This document shows positions 1 to 7,169 of a DNA stretch of 64,000 nucleotides, piece by piece. Each line of letters begins with the position of its first letter. Within the stretch, counting starts at the first letter, position 1. The translations under genes were made by a program, and so were the position numbers. The notes beneath the pieces were generated by a model. The model had not been told where the DNA came from. It saw nothing but the letters and a program-made list of their open reading frames with translations, and did not search any database. This stretch comes from Pseudomonas cichorii (lineage in GTDB: Bacteria > Pseudomonadota > Gammaproteobacteria > Pseudomonadales > Pseudomonadaceae), in assembly GCF_015471405.1 (NCBI RefSeq), contig NZ_BLVZ01000010.1:124001-188000 (forward strand), in the 5' to 3' direction.

Positions 1-1220
1 CCCAGGGCGACAAGGAAATGGTCGATGTCATCGGCTGGCGCCTGGACGAAGTGGTCAAACTGATTCGCGGGCCTAAAGGCTCGGTCGTACGCCTGGAAGT
101 CATTCCTGCCAGCAACGCGCCGAACGACCAGACCAGCAAAATCGTGTCCATCACTCGTGAAGCGGTCAAGCTCGAAGAACAGGCGGCGAAAAAGTCGATC
201 CTGCACCTGAATCAGGATGGCAAGGATTACAAGCTCGGCGTCATCGAGATCCCGGCCTTCTATCTGGACTTCAAGGCCTATCGTGCCGGCGACCCGCAGT
301 ACAAGAGCACCACCCGCGACGTCAAGAAGCTGCTGACCGAACTCAAGGCAGAGAATGTCGATGGCGTCGTGCTGGACTTGCGTAACAACGGCGGCGGCTC
401 CCTGCAGGAAGCCACCGAACTGACCAGCCTGTTCATCGAACAGGGCCCGACGGTTCTGGTGCGCAATGCCGACGGCAAGGTCGATGTACTCGAAGACGAA
501 GCCAAAGGCGCCTTCTACAAAGGCCCGATGGCACTGCTGGTGAACCGTCTGTCAGCGTCGGCCTCGGAGATTTTCGCAGGCGCCATGCAGGACTATCACC
601 GCGCGCTGGTGATTGGCGGCCAGACCTTCGGTAAAGGCACCGTACAAACCATTCAGCCGCTCAACCACGGCGAGCTGAAACTGACACTGGCCAAGTTCTA
701 CCGGGTATCCGGCCAGAGCACCCAGCATCAGGGTGTAGTACCGGACATCACTTACCCGTCGCTGATCGACACCAAGGAAATCGGTGAGAGTGCCCTGCCC
801 GAGGCCATGCCATGGGACAGCATCAAACCGGCGATCAAGCCTGCAATCGATCCGTTCAAGCCATTCCTGGCGCAGTTGCAGTCGCGACATGAAGCCCGCA
901 CGGCCAAGAACGCCGAGTTTGTCTTCATCGAAGACCGCCTTGCACTGGCCAAGAAGCTGATGAGCGAAAAAACCGTCAGCCTCAATGAAGTGGATCGTCG
1001 TGCCGAACACAGCGCGATCGAAAGCAAGCAACTGGCCCTTGAAAACACTCGCCGCAAAGCCAAGGGCGAAGAGCCGCTCAAGGAACTGAAAAAAGAGGAC
1101 GAGGATGCCCTGCCAGTAGAGAACGAGAAGACTAAACCCGAGGATGATGCCTACCTGGCAGAAACCGGGCGCATTCTGATCGACTATCTGGGGCTGAGCG
1201 CTTCGGTAGCAAAGAAGTGA
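1..1220 (+). CDS. prc: Tail-specific (C-terminal processing) protease Prc, 5' end missing
   Basis: Periplasmic S41A serine protease that degrades proteins from their C-termini. In Pseudomonas this family (Prc/AlgO) acts on truncated MucA and other envelope proteins. The start lies before the window and codons are in phase from base 3. Visible in order are the end of a PDZ domain (VIGWRLDEVVKLIRGPKG), the protease core and a Lys/Glu-rich C-terminal helical region typical of Tsp (DUF3340). The core carries SASASEIF (bases about 551-575, which should contain the nucleophile Ser) and FGKGTVQT, whose Lys codon 633-635 should be the general base. The gene ends at a strong terminator. Identification is firm; the N-terminal half cannot be judged. 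Confidence 0.95.
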   Translation, partial: QGDKEMVDVIGWRLDEVVKLIRGPKGSVVRLEVIPASNAPNDQTSKIVSITREAVKLEEQAAKKSILHLNQDGKDYKLGVIEIPAFYLDFKAYRAGDPQYKSTTRDVKKLLTELKAENVDGVVLDLRNNGGGSLQEATELTSLFIEQGPTVLVRNADGKVDVLEDEAKGAFYKGPMALLVNRLSASASEIFAGAMQDYHRALVIGGQTFGKGTVQTIQPLNHGELKLTLAKFYRVSGQSTQHQGVVPDITYPSLIDTKEIGESALPEAMPWDSIKPAIKPAIDPFKPFLAQLQSRHEARTAKNAEFVFIEDRLALAKKLMSEKTVSLNEVDRRAEHSAIESKQLALENTRRKAKGEEPLKELKKEDEDALPVENEKTKPEDDAYLAETGRILIDYLGLSASVAKK

Positions 1221-1285
1221 CGGTTACTCATTAATGGCAAATTAATGGCATATGTCATTAAACAGTCATTGATCTGTAGTGTAAT

Positions 1286-1322
1286 AAGGGGCTGAGCGTA
1301 AGCGCGTTCAGCCCCTTTTTTA
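1286..1322 (+). terminator. Rho-independent terminator after prc
   Basis: AAGGGGCTGA (1286-1295) pairs with TCAGCCCCTT (1308-1317) and runs into a T tract. It separates prc from the following EAL-CBS-GGDEF gene. Confidence 0.9.
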
Positions 1323-1337
1323 TATCCAGAGACCGCC

Positions 1338-3110
1338 ATGACGATGAATGAGCAGTTGAGTGCACTGAGTTCTATTCTGGCTCGTAGTGATTTGCACAGC
1401 CTGTTCCAGCCCATCGTCTCACTCTCGGGGCGCAGTATTCTGGGGTATGAAGCCCTGAGCCGCGGCCCGTCAAACAGCAAGTTGCACTCCCCCATCAACC
1501 TGTTTTCCGTAGCGCGCCAGGCCGGTCGACTCAGCGAACTGGAACTGATGTGCCGCGACGGAGCCTGTCGTCGGTTCAGCCAGCAAAAACTGCCGGGCAA
1601 GCTGTTTCTCAATGTCTCTCCCGAATCCCTGCTGGAAATTTCCCACCCACCGGGCCGCACCCTTGAAATGCTGCAACGCTACGGCATCGCCCCGAAAGAT
1701 GTGGTGATAGAACTGACCGAGCAGATGCCCACGGATGATTTCGAGCTGCTGTACAACGCGCTGCACCATTATCGCGATATGGGTTTTTCCATCGCACTGG
1801 ATGACCTGGGTGCCGGTTACTCCAGCCTGCGGCTTTGGTCGGAACTACGCCCCGATTACGTGAAAATCGACCGGCACTTCATCGACGGTATTCATCAGGA
1901 TGCGGTCAAGCGTGAGTTCGTCGGCTCCATGCTGCAAATGGCCAAGGCATCACGGGCCACCGTAATCGCCGAAGGCATTGAATTGCCGGAAGAGCTCGCC
2001 GCACTGACCGATATGGGCGTGGACCTGGTACAAGGCTATCTCCTGGCCCGCCCGCAAGAACGCCCGCCACGCGACATTCGCGTCATGCTGCCCAAGACCG
2101 AGGTGGCGACTACGTCCCTGAACGAAGAAGCCTCGGACCTGAGCGCCCTGCTCAACCCGCAACCCTCGGTAAACCAGGAAACCCCGACCGCCGACGTGCT
2201 GGAGGCCTTCCGCAAACAGGCCAACCTCAACTCACTGGCCGTTCTGGACGAAAACTTCCGGCCCTGCGGCATCGTGCATCGCCACTCATTGTCCGAAGTG
2301 TTGCTCAAGCCATTCGGGACCGAGCTGTTTGCCCGCAAGCCCATCAGCCGCTTGATGAGCGATGACTTTCTGGCCGTGGAAGTGAATCAATCCCTCCAAC
2401 AGGTCAGCCGTCTGCTGACCAGCCGGGCACGCCAGCGCATTGAAGAAGACTTCATCATCACCAGCAACGGCACCTACATCGGGTTGGGCCGGGTGATTGA
2501 TGTCCTGAAGCTGATTACCGAGCTGAAGATCCAGCAAGCACGCTACGCGAACCCGTTGACCCTGCTGCCGGGCAATGTGCCAATCCAGCAATGCCTGACG
2601 CGCCTGTTGCAGCAAGGGCGCGCATCGATGATCTGCTATGTCGATATCGACAGTTTCAAGCCCTTCAACGATATCTACGGCTACGCCCGTGGCGACGAAG
2701 TCTTGCTTTGCCTCGCGCAGTGCCTGAATGACCGCATCGACCCGAGCCGGGACTTTGTCGGCCATATTGGCGGTGATGATTTCCTGATGGTGCTGGGTTT
2801 CGAGGACTGGGAAAAGCGCTTGCAGGCTCTGCTCGATGATTTCCAGAACCAGTGCCGGCGCTTTTACAGAGCGGAACACCTGCAATCGGGTTGCTTCATT
2901 GCCCTGAACCGCCAAGGTCAGCGTCAGGAGTTTCCACTGCTGTCGCTATCGATCGGTGTGGTGCATCTGCGCGAAGAAAGCTGCTCGCAAGTGAACGCCA
3001 GTCAGTTGGCCGACCTGGCCTCGCAGGCCAAGCACTTCGCCAAGGATGTCGCGGGTGCCAGCGTGCATGTGATCGATTCGTTGCGGCTGGACTTGCTGTC
3101 CAACGCCTGA
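1338..3110 (+). CDS. EAL-CBS-GGDEF cyclic-di-GMP protein
   Basis: 590-residue cytoplasmic protein with an N-terminal EAL phosphodiesterase domain (about 10-245), a CBS pair (about 270-395) and a C-terminal GGDEF domain (about 410-585). No membrane segment is evident. The EAL domain keeps the expected ligands: EALSRGP, FLNVSPE, ELTE, ALDDLGAGYSS, YVKID, IAEGIE and VQGYLLARP, so phosphodiesterase activity is plausible. The cyclase signature reads GGDDF instead of GGDEF/GGEEF, which replaces the catalytic Glu by Asp and suggests weak or regulatory cyclase function. The CBS pair implies control by an adenosyl nucleotide. Two close ATGs (1338, 1344) are possible starts. Recall suggests that a similar gene follows prc in P. 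aeruginosa (PA3258), which fits a conserved order. Confidence 0.9.
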   Translation: MTMNEQLSALSSILARSDLHSLFQPIVSLSGRSILGYEALSRGPSNSKLHSPINLFSVARQAGRLSELELMCRDGACRRFSQQKLPGKLFLNVSPESLLEISHPPGRTLEMLQRYGIAPKDVVIELTEQMPTDDFELLYNALHHYRDMGFSIALDDLGAGYSSLRLWSELRPDYVKIDRHFIDGIHQDAVKREFVGSMLQMAKASRATVIAEGIELPEELAALTDMGVDLVQGYLLARPQERPPRDIRVMLPKTEVATTSLNEEASDLSALLNPQPSVNQETPTADVLEAFRKQANLNSLAVLDENFRPCGIVHRHSLSEVLLKPFGTELFARKPISRLMSDDFLAVEVNQSLQQVSRLLTSRARQRIEEDFIITSNGTYIGLGRVIDVLKLITELKIQQARYANPLTLLPGNVPIQQCLTRLLQQGRASMICYVDIDSFKPFNDIYGYARGDEVLLCLAQCLNDRIDPSRDFVGHIGGDDFLMVLGFEDWEKRLQALLDDFQNQCRRFYRAEHLQSGCFIALNRQGQRQEFPLLSLSIGVVHLREESCSQVNASQLADLASQAKHFAKDVAGASVHVIDSLRLDLLSNA

Positions 3111-3115
3111 ATCGA

Positions 3116-3137
3116 TTCGCGAATGAATTGGCTCCTA
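3116..3137. repeat. Single REP-type repeat copy
   Basis: TTCGCGAATGAATTGGCTCC followed by TA is one arm of the GTAGGAGCGAATTCATTCGCGA repeat family also seen at 18.7, 29.35 and 33.0 kb. It lies between convergent genes, and the stop codon of the minus-strand gene ending at 3135 falls inside it. Confidence 0.75.
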
Positions 3138-3500
3138 AAGCGGTTCAGGGTAGGAAAACTCGAACACTCGCACCACTTCCGAGGCATGCCAGGCGGCAGC
3201 GGCGACGCCATCGGAGGGTCCGGAGAACCTGCCCAGCCGTTCTACACACTCGAAGAAGCCGGGACGCGGCAAACGACTCGCGCCCTGACTGATGACCAGC
3301 GAGCTGCGCAGTGGCTGTTCGGCACGTACGTCCAGAGCAGCCAGGTGCTCAAGGGCTGCGGTGAGGGTCTGCATGGCCGGGCTGGGCAATTGCAGGCGCT
3401 CCAGCAAGGCCCGATAGGTCACCAGATGACGCTGGCGGCGCGCATGTTCCAGTTCATTCAACAGCCCATCCCAATGCTGACGACTGATGCGCACACTCAT
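3135..3500 (-). CDS. Conserved hypothetical protein, partner of the HTH gene
   Basis: 121-residue soluble protein that I cannot assign to a named family. The start is the ATG at 3500, which overlaps the stop of the upstream HTH gene (ATGA), so the two are translationally coupled. A longer reading from 3536 would overlap the HTH gene more deeply and is unlikely. The N-terminal half is predicted helical (RISRQHWDGLLNELEHARRQ) and may be a small winged-helix or helical bundle. The C-terminal half ends in a hydrophobic strand (VVRVFEFSY). No catalytic motif stands out. Its TAG stop is formed by the TAGGAGC of a REP copy, so the last residues may differ between strains. Confidence 0.7.
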   Translation of the reverse strand: MSVRISRQHWDGLLNELEHARRQRHLVTYRALLERLQLPSPAMQTLTAALEHLAALDVRAEQPLRSSLVISQGASRLPRPGFFECVERLGRFSGPSDGVAAAAWHASEVVRVFEFSYPEPL

Positions 3501-3838
3501 GGCTGGCTTCTCCAGCCTGGAAGCCCCAGTTCCCATGCCAGGCTGCGCTTGATGGCAGCATCGGGTTCACGGGTTCCATTCTCGATCAGTTCCAGATAAG
3601 ACGGGCTGATGCCTACGGAGCGCGCCAGGCTTGCGACTTCAAGCCCCTTGGCCTCGCGCAGGGAACCCAACTGATCAAAACCCGGGTAGTCGGCGCTTGA
3701 GGCTTGGCCAGATGCCTGGACAGGCTCAGGACGTGTCTTGCCCGCAAGGCCCGCTGCATTCAGGAGTGCCTGATATTGAGCCCACGGCAGGACTGCATAT
3801 TCCGGCTCTCCATCACGAGAAATCACTTGAAGATCCAT
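3497..3838 (-). CDS. XRE-family HTH protein with a short N-terminal strand region
   Basis: 113-residue DNA-binding protein. The start is the ATG at 3838 (MDLQVISRDGEPEY) because AGGGGGA lies just upstream; a reading from 3865 has no such site. Residues 1-30 resemble the small N-terminal fold of Phd/YefM-type antitoxins (EYAVLPWAQYQALL). Residues about 55-105 form a Cro/CI helix-turn-helix (LREAKGLEVASLARSVGISPSYLELIENGTREP). It is the first gene of a two-gene operon with a 4-base overlap to the next. The layout resembles a toxin-antitoxin or self-regulating pair, but the partner has no recognised toxin fold, so the role is left open. Confidence 0.85.
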   Translation of the reverse strand: MDLQVISRDGEPEYAVLPWAQYQALLNAAGLAGKTRPEPVQASGQASSADYPGFDQLGSLREAKGLEVASLARSVGISPSYLELIENGTREPDAAIKRSLAWELGLPGWRSQP

Positions 3839-3941
3839 ACGCTTCCCCCTGTAGGACAAAAACACATTTTGTATAGGCTTGCTCCATACGCGGCCATATT
3901 AACAGCGGATTAACCCAGCTTGTGTAACAGCGCTGAAACGT

Positions 3942-4394
3942 TCAACGTTTACCGCCTTCACGTTCCAGCAGTGCCTGGGTTTCAGGCAATCGTTCGACGA
4001 CGATGAGCTTCTCCGGCGACTGACGCTCGCGCCATGCGCGAAAGGCGTCAAGCTCATCGGTCAGGTTCTTCATGATCCAGGCCAGGACGGCAATGTCATC
4101 GAACATTCCCAGACCAGGAATCCAGTCGGGAATCGCATCCAGAGGGCTGAGGAAGTACATCAGACCCGCCACGATGGACAATATGGCCTTGGGATTGATG
4201 TCCCGGTACTCACCGCGCCAGTAGGCCAGGCACAAGGACTGCAGCAGGCGCAGGTCTTCCTTGATACGCCCCAGCCGGCTGCCTTCGGTAGCCCCTTTGC
4301 GCGCCACGGCAAACAGAAGGCCCGGCAGCCTGCCCGCAGCGAGCAGGCGCCGGGCTCCGGGCAGGTAACGAATGAAGTTCCAAGGTGCTTTCAT
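3942..4394 (-). CDS. DUF1232 (YkvA-like) membrane-associated protein
   Basis: 150-residue protein with the DUF1232 core at about 65-105 (LSIVAGLMYFLSPLDAIPDWIPGLGMFDD), a hydrophobic hairpin with the family signature SPLDxIPDxIPxxGxxDD. The start is the ATG at 4394, five bases after GGGAG; an upstream in-frame GTG (4400) sits inside that site. The flanks are basic N-terminally and Arg/Glu-rich C-terminally. The biochemical function of the family is unknown. It is monocistronic, with its own upstream gap of about 360 bases before the divergent or tandem neighbours. Confidence 0.85.
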   Translation of the reverse strand: MKAPWNFIRYLPGARRLLAAGRLPGLLFAVARKGATEGSRLGRIKEDLRLLQSLCLAYWRGEYRDINPKAILSIVAGLMYFLSPLDAIPDWIPGLGMFDDIAVLAWIMKNLTDELDAFRAWRERQSPEKLIVVERLPETQALLEREGGKR

Positions 4395-4454
4395 GTTCAC
4401 TCCCGTTTAAAAAGGTGGTGTCAGTAAACAAGTACCAGCCTGCTGCTCCGTTCA

Positions 4455-4485
4455 AAGGTTATCCACATAAGCTGTGGATAACCTT
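4455..4485. promoter_or_regulatory. Inverted pair of perfect DnaA boxes
   Basis: TTATCCACA at 4459-4467 and its reverse complement TGTGGATAA at 4473-4481 are both exact matches to the consensus DnaA box. They sit in a 13-bp perfect inverted repeat (AAGGTTATCCACA / TGTGGATAACCTT) with a 5-bp spacer. This may be a DnaA-binding locus outside oriC. It is not next to dnaA or dnaN here. Confidence 0.6.
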
Positions 4486-4703
4486 GTGAACAGCGTCTGT
4501 TTTCATGCCTGTGCGCCCCGTTCTACGGGGGTCCAGGTTAAATCGGGCATTTTTTACTCACATAAAAAAAGCCCATGAAATCGTTGACTTACATGTTTAG
4601 CGCGGCTACCGCAATGCAGTCACAGGACTGTCAGACAATCCTCACCGCCCCCTGATAGTGGGACTGTACGGACAACAAAGCGTTCGGGAAATACGGCAGA
4701 TAC

Positions 4704-4733
4704 AAAAACGCCCTGTCGAGACAGGGCGTTTTC
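4704..4733 (-). terminator. Terminator of the FKBP gene
   Basis: CGCCCTGTC and GACAGGGCG form a 9-bp perfect stem with a 2-base loop. On the minus strand it is followed by a T tract. The plus-strand reading is also flanked by Ts, so it may act in both directions. Confidence 0.9.
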
Positions 4734-4751
4734 AGACAACCGGGCGAAGTA

Positions 4752-5498
4752 TTACTTCTTGGCCTTGGCCGGAGCCGGTTCTTCTTCAGCTTCAGGTGCC
4801 GCAGCCGGGTCCTTGATGCCGATCAGTTCCAGGTCGAAGACCAGTACCGAGTTGGCAGGGATCATAGGGCTCGGGCTCTGTGCGCCGTAGGCCAGATCGC
4901 TAGGGATGAAGAGTTTGACCTTCTCGCCAACGTGCATCAGTTGCAGGCCTTCGACCCAGCCAGGAATCACGCCGCCAACAGGCAGATCGATCGGGCTGCC
5001 GCGCTCGACGGAGCTGTCGAACACCTTGCCGTCGGTCAGCTTGCCTTCGTAATGAACGGTTACAACATCAGTCGGCTTTGGCTGAGGGCCATCGGCTTTC
5101 TTGACGATTTCATACTGCAGGCCGGAAGCGGTGGTGACCACACCTGGTTTCTTGCCGTTTTCTTCGAGGAATTTCTTGCCGGCTGCCGCCGACTCTTCGC
5201 TCAGCTTGGCCATACGCTCTTCGGCACGCTTTTGCAGCGCAGCAAAGGCTTCAACCAGCTCTTCGTCTTTCAGTTTCTGATCTTTCTTGCCGACGGCATC
5301 TTCGATACCCAGGGCCACGGCCTTGGAATCCAGATCGTCCATACCTTCCTGAGCCAGGCTTTTGCCCATGTTCAGACCAATACCATACGACGCTTTTTGT
5401 GCCGGGGTTTTCAGCTCTACAGTGCTGGCTTGCTTGTCACAACCTGCGAGTACCAGACCGACCAGGGCAATCGCCGCTGCCAACCGATGCTGTTTCAT
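4752..5498 (-). CDS. FKBP-type peptidyl-prolyl isomerase, lipoprotein
   Basis: 248-residue prolyl isomerase of the Mip/FkpA/FklB type. The start is the ATG at 5498 (MKQHRLAAAIALV), with AAGGA upstream. Residues 1-18 are a lipoprotein signal ending in a lipobox (LVLAGC), so the mature protein should be membrane-anchored and face the periplasm. Residues about 25-115 are the helical dimerisation domain (KASYGIGLNMGKSLAQEG and a charged helix). Residues about 125-225 are the FKBP domain with VTVHYEGKLTDGKVFDSS and the LAYG segment. An Ala/Glu/Pro/Lys-rich tail follows. It probably assists envelope protein folding. Confidence 0.92.
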   Translation of the reverse strand: MKQHRLAAAIALVGLVLAGCDKQASTVELKTPAQKASYGIGLNMGKSLAQEGMDDLDSKAVALGIEDAVGKKDQKLKDEELVEAFAALQKRAEERMAKLSEESAAAGKKFLEENGKKPGVVTTASGLQYEIVKKADGPQPKPTDVVTVHYEGKLTDGKVFDSSVERGSPIDLPVGGVIPGWVEGLQLMHVGEKVKLFIPSDLAYGAQSPSPMIPANSVLVFDLELIGIKDPAAAPEAEEEPAPAKAKK

Positions 5499-5657
5499 GC
5501 TAATTCCTTGTCCATGCGCCAATAGGGCAAACGAGTAAAGCCGCGAGCTTATCAGGCCGCCGCGATCAATGGCTACCGGCATGAGAGGCGCCAATGCTCG
5601 ATAAGTTCAGGTAAATAAAGGTTTTCTCTGGTTTACGTGGCACCGTTCAGTCGCAGT

Positions 5658-7058
5658 TCAGTTTTCAGGTCCGGTGGCAGACGGGACAATCACACCCGCT
5701 TGCGGCCAGTTCCGACTGCGGCTGATCACTCGCAGCCGCCCCGCCTGCGCCACCATGCGTATGAAATCGGCCGACCTGAGCGTGCCTGCGGCCAGTTGCG
5801 CCTGTACCGACTCACTTCCCGAATAAATCCGCGAAACCCGCCTGAGCAACTGATATTCCTCGGCCGAATGACTGGGGGTATAGCCCAGCAACGCTCCATC
5901 GGGAGACGAGAAGTAAACCTCGGACATCGCGAAGCCATAGCGCACAGGCACCCATTTCGAGCGACGGGCCGGAATGTAGCGATACTCGAACATGAGATGC
6001 AGATCGTCCGGCTGAAAGAAGTTGCGCCCGTCCAGCCGCTCGCCCTCGGCAATCAGGGTATCGGGCGAAAAGTACATGCCGTCGATGCGATATCCCTCAG
6101 GCAACGGTGGCCGGTAATAGGCATCGGGATGAAATGCCGAACAGGGCGCGTAGACCATGTTCCCGTCCTCCAGACGCGGCTCCGCCGCCCGGTACACGCC
6201 CCGCTGAGGATCGACCAGAAGAAAACCGATGGCCTGGAAATGACCCCGGGCGCCGATACGACCATGCACATAGCGTACGGCGTCATCGGCACTGGAGAAT
6301 TCCGGGCTCAGGCGCAACGGCTTCGGCGGCCAGACCGTCTCGCAGGTAGCGGGAGCCGGTATCCTGGGACAAGGCTGCCAGTCATTCGCCACCTTGCCGG
6401 GTTTACCCCACAACCGGCTGGTGACGACGACCTGCAAATCCCCGGCCTGGGCCAGCAACCGGACCAGATCGCTAGGCATGAGCGTTCGCGCCTGCAAGGC
6501 CCTGTGTATTTCGCCGAGCACGTACTGATGAGGCCTGTCCGCAGGGCCGGACACTCGCCTGAACAGGGCTTGTTCAGCATCGGAATGCGACAGGGTGTAC
6601 TTGATCAATGAGCCGTCCGGCCCGGACAGGTAAGTCACCGAACAAAACTCATGATCGTCGATCACCGCATGGATATCGGCCACGGAAAGGCTGTTCGGGT
6701 AGGTGGCCTTTTCACTTTCAGGCCACTCATCGAGGCCGGCAAACAGCGAAGGATGGGAGTGATAGATCGCATAATCGGAATGCCCCGCCGGATAAAGGAC
6801 ATACCCATCCTGCCCGTAACTCGGAAAGACCTCATTGGGATTGAAATCAAAGGTATTGCCGGCCATGGGTTCGGTGGCGACGTACTTGCCATCGTTACGC
6901 ACAAGGATGAAACCGCCGTATTCCCGATCACGCCTGTTGCCGATGACTTCATGGACATAACGCGCCACATCATCGGGATGATCGAAGGGACCGCTGAGCG
7001 CGGGCATGCGCGGATGAGAAGCAACAGAGCGCCTGGCACGCCGTAGTCTGGGTTGCAT
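5658..7058 (-). CDS. DUF4329-type protein with two tandem domains
   Basis: 466-residue protein built from two related halves, about 26-225 and 254-450. Both begin alike (DDVARYVHEVIG versus DDAVRYVHGRIG) and share G-F-[IL]-L-V...Y..[TA].EP. The start is the ATG at 7058, with AAGGAG seven bases upstream. Repeat 1 has IYHSHP (His100, His102) and SVAD (Ser125, Asp128), reminiscent of the JAMM/MPN metal site HxHP...SxxD seen in DUF4329-like domains. In repeat 2 the same positions read MYFSPD and QPDD, so both His and the Ser are lost. There is no signal peptide, although the N-terminus is Arg-rich. Its activity is unknown: a metal-dependent hydrolase half with a structural second half is an inference. 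It lies 111 bases downstream of the dipeptidase and could be cotranscribed. Confidence 0.75.
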   Translation of the reverse strand: MQPRLRRARRSVASHPRMPALSGPFDHPDDVARYVHEVIGNRRDREYGGFILVRNDGKYVATEPMAGNTFDFNPNEVFPSYGQDGYVLYPAGHSDYAIYHSHPSLFAGLDEWPESEKATYPNSLSVADIHAVIDDHEFCSVTYLSGPDGSLIKYTLSHSDAEQALFRRVSGPADRPHQYVLGEIHRALQARTLMPSDLVRLLAQAGDLQVVVTSRLWGKPGKVANDWQPCPRIPAPATCETVWPPKPLRLSPEFSSADDAVRYVHGRIGARGHFQAIGFLLVDPQRGVYRAAEPRLEDGNMVYAPCSAFHPDAYYRPPLPEGYRIDGMYFSPDTLIAEGERLDGRNFFQPDDLHLMFEYRYIPARRSKWVPVRYGFAMSEVYFSSPDGALLGYTPSHSAEEYQLLRRVSRIYSGSESVQAQLAAGTLRSADFIRMVAQAGRLRVISRSRNWPQAGVIVPSATGPEN

Positions 7059-7169
7059 ATGAAAGCTCCTTGATAGCATTGGACTGAATGAGTCCAAAGC
7101 GTAAGGAGCTCTCAGGGGAAACATGACATATGCGGATATGACATCCGCGCCTGTCATCTCACCCAGGCG

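Larger units (their letters stand above)
4395..4751. other. Gene-free stretch with DnaA-box palindrome and terminator
   Basis: No credible coding sequence in these 357 bases. It contains the promoter side of the DUF1232 gene, a perfect inverted pair of DnaA boxes (4455-4485) and the terminator of the FKBP gene (4704-4733). The part between 4500 and 4700 shows nothing I can name. Confidence 0.8.
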
